DNA of 64,000 nt, from the NCBI RefSeq assembly GCF_041153465.1, contig NZ_CP154858.1, positions 310,001-374,000 of the forward strand. The letters run 5' to 3'. A model generated the notes under the pieces. That model was not told the origin of the DNA, did no database searches, and was given only the letters and a program-made list of their open reading frames with translations. Shown piece by piece: positions 8,632 to 17,788 of this stretch. Origin of the DNA: Thermohahella caldifontis (lineage in GTDB: Bacteria > Pseudomonadota > Gammaproteobacteria > Pseudomonadales > Oleiphilaceae). Position numbers and translations under genes: made by a program. How positions within the stretch are numbered: position 1 is the first letter of the stretch; the number at the start of each line of letters is the position of its first letter.

Positions 8632-9009
8632 GTGAAACGCGATAATCGACCTGTAAATCTGGATCTGACCCAGTTCAGCTTCCCTCTCCCGGCGATTACT
8701 TCCATCCTGCACCGGATTACCGGCGTCATCCTTTTGTTTGGCGTGGGCTTTCTCCTGTGGGGGCTGGATCAGTCGCTCGAAAGCGCGCAGTCTTTCGCTG
8801 CGCTGAAATCCCTGATGGAAGGCTTTTTTCCCAAGCTGATCCTCTGGGGGATTCTGTCGGCCCTGTTTTACCATCTGGTTGCGGGTTGCAAGCACCTGCT
8901 GATGGACATGGGGATTGGTGAAACCCTGGAAGGCGGGCAGACCGGTGCCAAGGTGGTGCTTGCCGTCTCTGTGGTTCTGATTCTGGCAGCAGGAGTATGG
9001 GTATGGTAA
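8632..9009 (+). CDS. sdhC: Succinate dehydrogenase cytochrome b556 subunit SdhC
   Basis: 125 residues with three transmembrane helices (about 21-45, 64-85, 103-124). It anchors the complex II catalytic subunits in the inner membrane and contributes to the ubiquinone site and heme b. The N-terminal motif RPVNLDLTQFSFPLPAITSI and the SILHRITGV segment with the conserved Ser and Arg of the quinone site are typical; the heme His lies in FYHLVAGCKHLLMD. The start is GTG (MKRDNRPVN), the only start matching the family N-terminus. First gene of sdhCDAB and of the longer TCA block, overlapping sdhD by 7 bases. Confidence 0.95.
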   Translation: MKRDNRPVNLDLTQFSFPLPAITSILHRITGVILLFGVGFLLWGLDQSLESAQSFAALKSLMEGFFPKLILWGILSALFYHLVAGCKHLLMDMGIGETLEGGQTGAKVVLAVSVVLILAAGVWVW

Positions 9010-9350
9010 ATCCGGCAACGAATTACGGTAAAAGTGGTGTTCAGGACTGGATCGTCCAGCGTTTGACTGCCGTTATCCTGGCAATCTATACCCTCTTCAT
9101 TGTGGGGACGCTGGTACTGTCAGGCGAAGTGACCTATGAAGGGTGGAAGGCCCTGTTCGGACTGACCTGGGTGCGCGTGTTCTCGCTGATGGCGTTGCTG
9201 TCCATCCTGGCGCATGCCTGGATCGGCTTGTGGACCGTTTCCACAGACTACATCAAGCCGGCAGCACTGCGGTTCCTGTTTCAGGTGTTCTGCGGTGTGT
9301 TGCTGTTTGTCTATGTCGTGTGGGGCGTTGAAGTGCTGTGGGGGCTGTGA
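9003..9350 (+). CDS. sdhD: Succinate dehydrogenase membrane anchor subunit SdhD
   Basis: 115 residues with three transmembrane helices (about 22-40, 54-76, 88-112). It forms the other half of the complex II membrane anchor; the DWIVQRLTAVIL segment and the HAWIGLWTVSTDYIKP region with its conserved His, Asp and Tyr near the quinone site are diagnostic. I chose the ATG at 9003 because AGGAG at 8991-8995 is seven bases upstream; the alternative ATG at 8997 lies only one base after it. It overlaps sdhC by 7 bases and its TGA shares an A with the sdhA ATG, indicating translational coupling. Confidence 0.93.
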   Translation: MVNPATNYGKSGVQDWIVQRLTAVILAIYTLFIVGTLVLSGEVTYEGWKALFGLTWVRVFSLMALLSILAHAWIGLWTVSTDYIKPAALRFLFQVFCGVLLFVYVVWGVEVLWGL

Positions 9351-11122
9351 TGACGAATCTGAAAACTCTTTCTTATGACGCGCTGGTAATCGGCGGCGGC
9401 GGTGCAGGGCTTCGTGCTGCGCTGCAGCTGACGCAGGCCGGCATCAAGACTGCATGTATCACCAAGGTATTCCCGACCCGTTCTCATACGGTGTCAGCTC
9501 AGGGAGGTATCACCTGCGCGATTGCTTCTGCGGATCCCAATGATGACTGGCGCTGGCACATGTATGACACCGTCAAGGGCTCCGACTACATCGGCGACCA
9601 GGACGCGATCGAGTACATGTGTTCCGTCGGCCCTCAGGCTGTCTACGAGCTTGAGCACATGGGGCTGCCGTTCTCACGTACCGAATCTGGCCGTATCTAC
9701 CAGCGTCCCTTCGGTGGTCAGTCCAAGAATTTCGGAAAGGGTGGTCAGGCTGCCCGGACCTGCGCCGCGGCCGACCGTACAGGTCACGCGCTGCTGCATA
9801 CGCTGTATCAGGCCAACCTGCGCGGCGGCACGACCTTCCTCAATGAGTGGTATGCCATTGATCTGGTGAAAAACCAGAAAGGTGCCGTGGTCGGTGTCAT
9901 CGCCATGTGCATCGAAACCGGCGAGGTCAACTTCGTTCAGGCCAAGGCGACCGTTCTGGCAACCGGTGGTGCAGGGCGTATCTATGCCTCCACGACGAAC
10001 GCTCTGATCAACACCGGTGACGGTATGGGCATGGTGCTGCGTGCCGGCTTCCCGCTGCAGGACATGGAAATGGTGCAGTTCCATCCGACGGGCATTCATG
10101 GTGCCGGCGTGCTGGTGACCGAAGGCTGTCGTGGTGAGGGTGGCTACCTGATCAATGCCAATGGTGAGCGCTTCATGGAGCGCTATGCGCCCAATGCCAA
10201 GGATCTCGCGTCCCGTGACGTGGTTGCCCGCTCCATGATGATGGAAATTCTGGAAGGCCGCGGTTGTGGTCCCAACAAGGATCATGTACTGCTGAAGCTG
10301 GATCACCTGGGTGAGGAGACCCTCCATCTGCGCCTGCCCGGCATTTGTGAGCTGTCCAAGACATTCGCGCACGTGGATCCGGTCAAGGAGCCGATCCCGG
10401 TTGTGCCCACCTGCCATTACATGATGGGCGGCGTGCCGACCAACATTGGTGGTCAGGCGCTGACGCTGGATGAAAATGGCAATGACAAGGTCATTGATGG
10501 CCTGTATGCATGCGGCGAAACTGCCTGTGTGTCTGTTCATGGCGGTAACCGCCTGGGTGGCAACTCCCTCCTGGATCTGGTGGTCTTCGGCCGCGCGGCA
10601 GGTCTGCAGATCGAGAAGGTGCTGAAGGAAGGCTATGAGGCGATGGCGCCCTCCGAAAGCGACATCGAAGCGGCCATGGCACGTCTCAATCGCCTTGAAG
10701 GTACCAAGGGCGGTGAGTCCGTGGCTGAAGTACGGAAGGATCTGCAGAACACCATGCAGCTCCACTTCGGTGTCTTCCGCGAGGGCGAGAACATGCAGAA
10801 GGGTCTGGAGAAGCTGCGTGAAATCGCCGAGCGCGTCAAGAACACGCACCTGGTAGACAAGAGCAAGGCCTTCAACACGGCCCGTATCGAAGCCCTCGAA
10901 CTGGATAACCTGTTCGCGGTGGCAGAAGCGGTGGCCACTTCTGCCGAGGCGCGCAAGGAAAGTCGTGGTGCCCATGCACGCAATGACTTCCCCGAGCGTG
11001 ATGACGAAAACTGGCTGAAGCACTCCCTGTTCTTCCCGATCGAGAAGAAGGTGGGCAAGCGGGATGTCAACATGTCTCCGAAGACGGTTGAGCCGTTCCA
11101 GCCACAGGCACGTGTCTACTAA
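9350..11122 (+). CDS. sdhA: Succinate dehydrogenase flavoprotein subunit SdhA
   Basis: 590 residues. It oxidises succinate to fumarate and passes electrons via FAD to SdhB. The dinucleotide-binding motif is VIGGGGAGLRAA; the covalent FAD attachment His is H46 in RSHTVSAQGG; substrate and active-site motifs include FHPTGIHGAG, RYAPNAKDLASRDVV and HYMMGGVPTN, with HGGNRLGGNSLLDLVVFGR near the C-terminal third. It ends RDVNMSPKTVEPFQPQARVY, typical of the family. The ATG overlaps the sdhD stop. Complete and undisturbed. Confidence 0.98.
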   Translation: MTNLKTLSYDALVIGGGGAGLRAALQLTQAGIKTACITKVFPTRSHTVSAQGGITCAIASADPNDDWRWHMYDTVKGSDYIGDQDAIEYMCSVGPQAVYELEHMGLPFSRTESGRIYQRPFGGQSKNFGKGGQAARTCAAADRTGHALLHTLYQANLRGGTTFLNEWYAIDLVKNQKGAVVGVIAMCIETGEVNFVQAKATVLATGGAGRIYASTTNALINTGDGMGMVLRAGFPLQDMEMVQFHPTGIHGAGVLVTEGCRGEGGYLINANGERFMERYAPNAKDLASRDVVARSMMMEILEGRGCGPNKDHVLLKLDHLGEETLHLRLPGICELSKTFAHVDPVKEPIPVVPTCHYMMGGVPTNIGGQALTLDENGNDKVIDGLYACGETACVSVHGGNRLGGNSLLDLVVFGRAAGLQIEKVLKEGYEAMAPSESDIEAAMARLNRLEGTKGGESVAEVRKDLQNTMQLHFGVFREGENMQKGLEKLREIAERVKNTHLVDKSKAFNTARIEALELDNLFAVAEAVATSAEARKESRGAHARNDFPERDDENWLKHSLFFPIEKKVGKRDVNMSPKTVEPFQPQARVY

Positions 11123-11143
11123 TTCCAGGGCGAGGTATTCGAG

Positions 11144-11875
11144 ATGTTGAAAGTCAGTGTATATCGTTACAATCCGGATGTGGATGAAGCGCCCTACATG
11201 CAGGACATCGAGGTCGAGATCCCGGAAGGCAAGGACCTCATGGTGCTGGACGTGCTGGGCCTGATCAAGGAAAAGGATCCCACTCTGGCCTATCGTCGTT
11301 CATGCCGGGAAGGCGTCTGTGGCTCCGACGGCATGAACATGAACGGCAAGAACGGTCTGGCCTGTATCACGGCGTTGTCCGAAGTGGTCAAGAACAACAC
11401 GCTGGTGCTGCGTCCGCTGCCCGGACTGCCCGTGATCCGCGACTTGGTTGTGGACATGACGCTGTTCTACAAACAGTACGAAAAGATCAAGCCGTATCTG
11501 ATCAACGATACACCACCGCCGGCCATCGAGCGTCTGCAGTCCATTGAGGACAGGGCAAAGCTGGACGGTCTGTACGAGTGTATCCTGTGCGCATGTTGTT
11601 CAACGGCGTGTCCGTCTTTCTGGTGGAACCCCGACAAGTTCGTGGGGCCATCCGGTCTGCTGCAGGCGTACCGGTTCCTGGCTGACAGCCGCGATACCGC
11701 TACGGAAGAAAGGCTCTCGGATCTGGATGATCCGTTCAGTGTCTTCCGTTGCCGTGGTATCATGAACTGCGTTGCGGTGTGTCCCAAGGGACTCAACCCC
11801 ACAAAGGCCATTGGCCATATTCGCAACATGTTGCTGGAGAGAGCGGTTCTGATGACCGCTTTCTTTCAGTACTGA
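11144..11875 (+). CDS. sdhB: Succinate dehydrogenase iron-sulfur subunit SdhB
   Basis: 243 residues. It carries the [2Fe-2S] cluster (SCREGVCGSDGMNMNG...GLAC), the [4Fe-4S] cluster (CILCACCSTACPSFWW) and the [3Fe-4S] cluster (CRGIMNCVAVCPKGLNPTKAI), moving electrons from SdhA to the quinone. The C-terminus is a few residues longer than in E. coli (VLMTAFFQY after the usual LLERA); a short inverted repeat AGCGGT/ACCGCT lies within this tail, but I see no convincing frameshift. Twenty-one bases separate it from sdhA. A 254-bp gap follows before sucA. Confidence 0.97.
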   Translation: MLKVSVYRYNPDVDEAPYMQDIEVEIPEGKDLMVLDVLGLIKEKDPTLAYRRSCREGVCGSDGMNMNGKNGLACITALSEVVKNNTLVLRPLPGLPVIRDLVVDMTLFYKQYEKIKPYLINDTPPPAIERLQSIEDRAKLDGLYECILCACCSTACPSFWWNPDKFVGPSGLLQAYRFLADSRDTATEERLSDLDDPFSVFRCRGIMNCVAVCPKGLNPTKAIGHIRNMLLERAVLMTAFFQY

Positions 11876-12129
11876 ATAAGAAAAAGAACGATAAAAAAGA
11901 AGCGGTCACGCTCACTTGTGTTTCGGTCGTTGCTGATTTAGTTGTCGAAAAAAATTAAACAAAATAGCCCCGCTCTTCTATGCTGAATGGTGGGGAGTGG
12001 TGCAGCTCCATACGGGTATGCTGACCTGTGTCCTGAAAGGGAGGCGGGCATGGTGCATCAGTATGCGTGGCATGCACCGGTTTGATTTTTATAACGGGCT
12101 GGCAGTAACTCCGAAAAAGGCGAGCGAGA

Positions 12130-14976
12130 ATGCAAGAAAGCACCATGGAGCAACTGTGGCGGACGTCCCACCTGTCAGGGGGAAATCTTGCCTATGTTGA
12201 TGACCTGTATGAACTTTACCTGACAGATCCCAATTCCGTTCCGGACGAGTGGCGCGACTATTTTGATACCCTGCCTGTTCCGGAAGGCCTTCCCTCCAAG
12301 GATATCCCGCATCACGTTATCCGTCAGCAGTTTCTCGAAATCAGCCGCAAGCGTGGCACGGGATCCGGTGCCATCAGCCCTGCCGAGAGTGCGGCGGCTG
12401 AACATGAACGCAAGCAGGTCAAGGTCCTCCAGCTGATCAATGCCTATCGGGTGCGGGGGCATCAGAAGGCCAGACTTGATCCTCTGGGCCTGATGGAGCG
12501 TGAGCACGTTGAGGATCTCGAGCTCGAATACCATGGGCTGACCGCAGCGGATCTGGATACCGAGTTCAATACGGGTCCCTTGTGCTTTGGTGAAGAGCGG
12601 CTGCCGCTACGGACCATCATTCAGTATCTTGAGGAAACCTACTGCTCCACCATTGGTGTGGAGTACATGCATATCGTCAATACGGAAGAGCGGCGCTGGA
12701 TTCAGCAGCGGATGGAAAGCGTTCGTTCTCATCCCCGCTATGACGAAAGCCGCAAGCTCCATACGCTGGAGCGCCTGACCGCAGCCGAAGGCCTTGAGAA
12801 GTATCTGGGTTCCCGCTACCCCGGTACCAAGCGATTTGGTCTGGAGGGCGGTGAGAGTCTGATCCCCATGGTGGATGAACTCATCCAGCGTGCGGGTATG
12901 GCCGGTGCCAAGGAAATCGTCATTGGCATGGCGCACCGTGGGCGTCTGAACGTCCTCGTCAATACGTTCGGGAAGAACCCCAAAGACCTGTTCGATGAGT
13001 TCGAAGGTAAGGTCACACTGAAAGAAGGGGTGGGCGACGTCAAATATCACCAGGGTTTCTCTTCAAATGTCCTGACACCGGGCGGTGAAGTCCATATGGC
13101 CTTGGCTTTCAACCCGTCGCACTTGGAAATTGTGTCACCGGTTGTCGAAGGTTCCGTGCGCGCACGTCAGCGTCGTCGTCGTGACGACAATGGTGACAAG
13201 GTAGTCCCCATCATCATGCATGGTGATGCGGCCTTTGCCGGCCAAGGCGTGGTCATGGAAACCTTCCAGATGAGCCAGACCCGTGGCTTCAAGACCGGCG
13301 GTACCGTGCATATCGTCATCAATAACCAGGTCGGCTTTACCACCAGCAAGCGTGAAGATGCGCGCTCCACGGAGTACTGCACCGACGTGGCCAAGATGGT
13401 TCAGGCACCGATCTTCCACGTCAATGGCGACGACCCGGAAGCGGTGGTCTTCGTCACCCAACTGGCACTGGATTTCCGCAACACGTTCAAGAAGGATGTG
13501 GTCATTGACCTGTTCTGCTACCGCCGTCGCGGGCACAACGAAGCGGATGAGCCGGCTGCGACCCAGCCGATCATGTATCAGGTCATTCGCAAGCACCCGA
13601 CCACACGGGAGCTCTATGCTCAGAAGCTGATCAGCGAAGGCCTGATCACACCCGAGCAGGCGAAGCAAATGGAAGAGGAATACCGGGATCTGCTTGATCG
13701 CGGAGAGCACGTGGTCAAGAGTCTGGTCAAGGAGCCCAACAAGGAACTCTTTGTCGACTGGACGCCCTATCTGGGACACAAGTGGACGGACAAGGCCAGA
13801 ACCGGGGTTTCGATCCGCACCATCCAGAAACTGGGCAAGATACTGGATGATCTGCCGGAAGGGCTGGTTGTGCAGCGTCAGGTTGCCAAGATTCTTGAGG
13901 ATCGGCGCAAGATGACCCAGGGCGCGATGCCCATCAACTGGGGCTATGCTGAAATCATGGCCTATGCAACGCTGATCAACGAAGGCTTTGATGTGCGCAT
14001 CACCGGTGAGGATGTAGGGCGTGGCACCTTCTCTCATCGTCACGCGGTCATTCACAACCAGAAGGACGGATCGGAATACATCCCGCTCAAGAAGCTGGTG
14101 AAGGACGACAAGCCCTCCTTTGAAATCTGGGACTCCCTGCTGTCCGAAATGGGCGTGCTCGGTTTCGAGTACGGCTATGCGACCACCAATCCCAAGGCTC
14201 TGGTCATCTGGGAGGCACAGTTCGGTGACTTTGCCAACTGCGCCCAGGTGGTCATTGACCAGTTCATCACCAGTGGCGAGCACAAGTGGGGGCGGCTGTG
14301 CGGTCTGACCATGCTGCTGCCGCATGGCTACGAAGGGCAGGGTGCCGAACACTCCTCCGCGCGACTGGAGCGCTTCCTCCAGCTCTGCGCTGACCATAAT
14401 ATTCAGGTCTGTGTCCCGACCACGCCTGCGCAGATTTTCCATCTGTTGCGTCGTCAGATGAAGCGTCCCATCCGCAAGCCGCTGATTGCCCTGACGCCGA
14501 AGAGTCTGTTGCGCCACAAGGACGCAGTGTCCACTCTGGAAGACTTGGCGGAAGGTGCATTCCAGACCGTGATTCCGGAAGTGGATCCGAATGTGGATCC
14601 GAAGAAGGTGACCCGTCTCATTCTCTGCAGCGGCAAGGTGTATTACGAGCTGGCCGAGAAGCGCCGGCAGGAAGAGCGCTGGGATACTGCAATCGTGCGG
14701 ATTGAACAGCTTTATCCCTTCCCGGAGCAGGTCCTCGCAGAAGTGATCGGTCAGTATCGCAAGCTGCAGGATGCCGTCTGGTGTCAGGAAGAACCGATGA
14801 ATCAGGGAGCGTGGTATTGCAGCCAGCATCACATGCGTGCTGTGCTGGCGGAAACGCATCCCAAGCTCTATCTCAAGTATGCGGGACGTCCTGCATCCGC
14901 CGCGCCGGCATGTGGCTACCCACATCTCCACGTGGAAGAGCAGACACGTCTGGTAAATGAAGCATTTGAAGTGTAA
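12130..14976 (+). CDS. sucA: 2-oxoglutarate dehydrogenase E1 component SucA
   Basis: 948 residues, thiamine-diphosphate-dependent decarboxylase of the 2-oxoglutarate dehydrogenase complex. The N-terminal E2-binding segment (NLAYVDDLYELYLTDPNSVPDEWRDYF) is typical. The TPP region has GMAHRGRLNVL, HGDAAFAGQGVV and NNQVGFTT; later motifs are RGHNEADEPA, GEDVGRGTFSHRH and LLPHGYEGQGAEHSSARLERFL. It starts at MQESTMEQLW with an A/G-rich ribosome site. The 254-bp gap from sdhB contains no recognisable gene; it could hold an internal promoter, but I see no clear -35/-10 pair, so read-through from sdh is equally likely. sucB follows 26 bases later. Confidence 0.98.
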   Translation: MQESTMEQLWRTSHLSGGNLAYVDDLYELYLTDPNSVPDEWRDYFDTLPVPEGLPSKDIPHHVIRQQFLEISRKRGTGSGAISPAESAAAEHERKQVKVLQLINAYRVRGHQKARLDPLGLMEREHVEDLELEYHGLTAADLDTEFNTGPLCFGEERLPLRTIIQYLEETYCSTIGVEYMHIVNTEERRWIQQRMESVRSHPRYDESRKLHTLERLTAAEGLEKYLGSRYPGTKRFGLEGGESLIPMVDELIQRAGMAGAKEIVIGMAHRGRLNVLVNTFGKNPKDLFDEFEGKVTLKEGVGDVKYHQGFSSNVLTPGGEVHMALAFNPSHLEIVSPVVEGSVRARQRRRRDDNGDKVVPIIMHGDAAFAGQGVVMETFQMSQTRGFKTGGTVHIVINNQVGFTTSKREDARSTEYCTDVAKMVQAPIFHVNGDDPEAVVFVTQLALDFRNTFKKDVVIDLFCYRRRGHNEADEPAATQPIMYQVIRKHPTTRELYAQKLISEGLITPEQAKQMEEEYRDLLDRGEHVVKSLVKEPNKELFVDWTPYLGHKWTDKARTGVSIRTIQKLGKILDDLPEGLVVQRQVAKILEDRRKMTQGAMPINWGYAEIMAYATLINEGFDVRITGEDVGRGTFSHRHAVIHNQKDGSEYIPLKKLVKDDKPSFEIWDSLLSEMGVLGFEYGYATTNPKALVIWEAQFGDFANCAQVVIDQFITSGEHKWGRLCGLTMLLPHGYEGQGAEHSSARLERFLQLCADHNIQVCVPTTPAQIFHLLRRQMKRPIRKPLIALTPKSLLRHKDAVSTLEDLAEGAFQTVIPEVDPNVDPKKVTRLILCSGKVYYELAEKRRQEERWDTAIVRIEQLYPFPEQVLAEVIGQYRKLQDAVWCQEEPMNQGAWYCSQHHMRAVLAETHPKLYLKYAGRPASAAPACGYPHLHVEEQTRLVNEAFEV

Positions 14977-15002
14977 CAGGCCTCAGTGAATAAGGATCAA
15001 CA

Positions 15003-16283
15003 ATGACCATCGAAATCAAAGCGCCTACCTTTCCCGAGTCCGTTGCTGACGGCGTGGTGGCTACCTGGCACAAGAAGCCGGGTGAGCCGGTGTCCCGTGA
15101 TGAGCTGCTGGTGGATATCGAAACCGACAAGGTTGTACTGGAAGTTGTCGCCCCCGCAGACGGTACCCTGGAGACCATCCTCAAGGGAGAAGGGGAAACT
15201 GTACTGAGCGGTGAAGTCATTGCGACCTTCCGGGAAGGCGCGGTGGCAGCATCTTCAGCTTCAGCTTCAGCTTCAGCGCCTGCGACCGCGGCCGAGACAC
15301 CGGCAGCGCCTGAAACTGCGGCAGCCGAGCCGGCTGCGGCAGAGCCTGCACCGGTACCTTCAGCAGACGCAGCAGACGTCATCATGTCGCCCGCAGCGCG
15401 CAAGCTGGTTGAGGAGAAAGGTCTCAACCCGGCCGTCATCCCGGCAACCGGCAAGGACGGCCGCCTGACCAAGGAAGACGTGCTGGCGTTCATTGAAAAG
15501 CAGAGTGCTCAGCCGGCACCGAAGGCTGCGACCCAGTCGGCTGCGTCCGAACCAGCCCAGGTGGCTCTGGGTGCAGAAGGGCGCCCGGAGAAGCGCGTCC
15601 CCATGACACGCCTGCGTGCGGCCATTGCCAAGCGTCTCGTTGATGCGCAGCACAATGCAGCCATGCTCACCACCTTCAATGAGGTGAACATGAAGCCGGT
15701 CATGGATCTGCGCAAGAAGTACAAGGATCTTTTCGAGAAGCGCCACAACGGCGTGCGGCTGGGCTTCATGTCCTTCTTCGTCAAGGCTGCCTGCGAGGCG
15801 CTCAAGCGTTTCCCGGCGGTGAACGCATCCATTGACGGAAACGATATCGTTTACCATGGCTATCAGGATATCGGTGTGGCGGTCTCTACCGACCGCGGAC
15901 TGGTGGTACCGGTATTGCGGGACGCAGACCAGATGAGTCTGGCGGATATTGAGTCAGGTATTGCTGAATATGGCCGCAAGGCACGTGAAGGCAAGCTGGC
16001 GCTGGAAGACATGACCGGCGGCACCTTCACCATTTCCAATGGTGGTGTGTTCGGCTCGTTGCTTTCCACCCCGATTCTGAACCCGCCCCAGACAGCCATT
16101 CTGGGCATGCACAAGATTCAGGAGCGCCCGATGGCGGTGAACGGCGAGGTGGTCATTCTGCCCATGATGTATCTGGCGCTGTCGTATGACCATCGCATGA
16201 TTGATGGCAAGGAAGCGGTACAGTTCCTGGTGACCATCAAGGAACTGATTGAGGATCCGGCACGCTTGTTGCTGGATATCTGA
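15003..16283 (+). CDS. sucB: Dihydrolipoyllysine succinyltransferase SucB (2-oxoglutarate dehydrogenase E2)
   Basis: 426 residues. One N-terminal lipoyl domain has the lipoyl-lysine K43 in IETDKVVLEV; a mobile linker rich in Ala, Ser, Pro and Glu follows (about 79-122); the peripheral subunit-binding domain is SPAARKLVEEKGLNPAVIP; the C-terminal catalytic domain carries SYDHRMIDGKEAV with the catalytic His. It transfers succinyl from the lipoyl arm to CoA. The linker includes a run of SA pairs encoded by a tandem hexanucleotide repeat. Located between sucA and lpdA in the same operon. Confidence 0.98.
   Translation: MTIEIKAPTFPESVADGVVATWHKKPGEPVSRDELLVDIETDKVVLEVVAPADGTLETILKGEGETVLSGEVIATFREGAVAASSASASASAPATAAETPAAPETAAAEPAAAEPAPVPSADAADVIMSPAARKLVEEKGLNPAVIPATGKDGRLTKEDVLAFIEKQSAQPAPKAATQSAASEPAQVALGAEGRPEKRVPMTRLRAAIAKRLVDAQHNAAMLTTFNEVNMKPVMDLRKKYKDLFEKRHNGVRLGFMSFFVKAACEALKRFPAVNASIDGNDIVYHGYQDIGVAVSTDRGLVVPVLRDADQMSLADIESGIAEYGRKAREGKLALEDMTGGTFTISNGGVFGSLLSTPILNPPQTAILGMHKIQERPMAVNGEVVILPMMYLALSYDHRMIDGKEAVQFLVTIKELIEDPARLLLDI
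15254..15277 (+). repeat. (TTCAGC)x4 tandem repeat in the sucB linker
   Basis: Four perfect copies of TTCAGC in frame within sucB, encoding alternating Ser and Ala in the flexible linker after the lipoyl domain. Because the unit is six bases, slippage would change linker length without breaking the frame. Confidence 0.9.
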
Positions 16284-16311
16284 GGATTAACAGTTAACAC
16301 GGGAACAAACC

Positions 16312-17751
16312 ATGTCCAACAAATTTGATGTAATCGTGATCGGAGCGGGTCCGGGCGGCTATGTGGCCGCCATCCGCGCAGCACAACTGGGACTGAAAAC
16401 AGCGTGTGTGGAGCGCTGGACATCGGATCAGGGCAAGCCAGTGTATGGTGGTACCTGTCTGAACGTGGGCTGTATTCCCTCAAAGGCATTGCTGGAGTCT
16501 TCCCACAAGTTCGAGGAAGCGAAGCACGACTTTGAAATCCACGGTATCGCCACCGGCGACGTGAAGATTGATGTGCCGAAGATGATGGATCGCAAGAATT
16601 CCATCGTCAGGAACCTCACGACCGGTATCGGCTCTCTGTTCAAGGCCAATGGGGTGACCTCCATTCATGGTACCGGACGCCTGCTGGCCGGCCGCCAGGT
16701 TGAAGTGACCGACAACGACGGCAAGGTGACGGTTTACGAAGCGGAGAATGTCATCATCGCCACCGGTTCACGCCCGGTGGAAATTCCGCCGGCACCGCTG
16801 ACCGAAGATATTATCGTGGATTCCACCGGAGCACTGGAGTTCAGCGAGGTGCCCAAGCGTCTGGGTATCATCGGGGCCGGTGTGATCGGTCTTGAGCTGG
16901 GCAGTGTCTGGGCGCGTCTTGGCAGTGAAGTCACCATTCTGGAGGCTCAGGATGTGTTCCTCGGGATGGTGGATCAGCAGATCGCCAAGGAAGCCCTCAA
17001 GCAGTTCACCAAGCAGGGTCTGGACATTCGCCTGAAAACCCGCGTGACGGGCAGCGAAGTCAAGCGTGGCGTGGTCACGGTGAAGTACTCTGACGCCAAG
17101 GGCGATCAGGAAATCAAGGTGGACAAGCTGATTGTCGCCGTGGGTCGCCGCCCCAATACGGAAAACCTGCTGGCACCGGACAGTGGCGTCAACCTGGATG
17201 AGCGCGGGTTCATCTATGTGGACGATCGTTGCCGGACCGAGGTCCCTGGCGTCTACGCCATTGGTGACGTGGTACGTGGCCCGATGCTGGCACACAAGGC
17301 GTCAGAAGAGGGGATCATGGTGGCGGAGCGGATCGCCGGCCACAAGGCGCAGGTCAATTACGACTGCATTCCGGGCGTCATCTATACCGCGCCGGAAATT
17401 GCCTGGGTGGGCAAGACTGAAGAAACGCTCAAGGCCGAGGGCGAAGCCTACAAGGTGGGAACCTTCCCGTTCGCGGCCAGCGGCCGTGCCATGGCTGCCA
17501 ACTCGACCGCAGGCCTGGTGAAAATTATCGCCTCCGAAAAGACTGACAGGATTCTCGGAGTGCACATTATCGGCCCGCAGGCGTCAGAAATGATTGCGCA
17601 GGCTGTAATCGCCATGGAATTCGCATCCAGTGCGGAAGACCTGGCCATGACCGTGTTTGCGCATCCGACGCTGTCGGAAGCGGTCCATGAGGCTGCTCTG
17701 GCCGTGGATGGCAATGCAATACATATCGCCAACCGCCGCAAGCGCAAATAA
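16312..17751 (+). CDS. lpdA: Dihydrolipoyl dehydrogenase (E3)
   Basis: 479 residues. It reoxidises the lipoyl groups of E2 using FAD and NAD. The FAD motif is IGAGPGGYVAAIRAAQLG; the redox-active disulfide is C49/C54 in GGTCLNVGCIPSK; the NAD motif is IGAGVIGLELGSVW; the C-terminal catalytic His-Glu pair is in HPTLSEAVHEAAL. Because it lies between sucB and sucC it is probably the E3 dedicated to 2-oxoglutarate dehydrogenase, an arrangement also seen in Pseudomonas. It may also serve pyruvate dehydrogenase or the glycine cleavage system. The ATG is 28 bases after sucB. Confidence 0.97.
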   Translation: MSNKFDVIVIGAGPGGYVAAIRAAQLGLKTACVERWTSDQGKPVYGGTCLNVGCIPSKALLESSHKFEEAKHDFEIHGIATGDVKIDVPKMMDRKNSIVRNLTTGIGSLFKANGVTSIHGTGRLLAGRQVEVTDNDGKVTVYEAENVIIATGSRPVEIPPAPLTEDIIVDSTGALEFSEVPKRLGIIGAGVIGLELGSVWARLGSEVTILEAQDVFLGMVDQQIAKEALKQFTKQGLDIRLKTRVTGSEVKRGVVTVKYSDAKGDQEIKVDKLIVAVGRRPNTENLLAPDSGVNLDERGFIYVDDRCRTEVPGVYAIGDVVRGPMLAHKASEEGIMVAERIAGHKAQVNYDCIPGVIYTAPEIAWVGKTEETLKAEGEAYKVGTFPFAASGRAMAANSTAGLVKIIASEKTDRILGVHIIGPQASEMIAQAVIAMEFASSAEDLAMTVFAHPTLSEAVHEAALAVDGNAIHIANRRKRK

Positions 17752-17788
17752 CTGAATCAGTCAAAAGCTGAGTAAAACGGAAAACGAC

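Noticed and set aside
11840..11875. Possible frameshift at the end of sdhB
   Set aside because: The extra nine residues after LLERA made this tempting, but neither alternative frame gives a sensible end, so no break is called.
13135..14931. 598-residue antisense frame within sucA
   Set aside because: Composition is antisense-like (His, Gln, Leu, Arg), no ribosome site or motif; sucA is complete.
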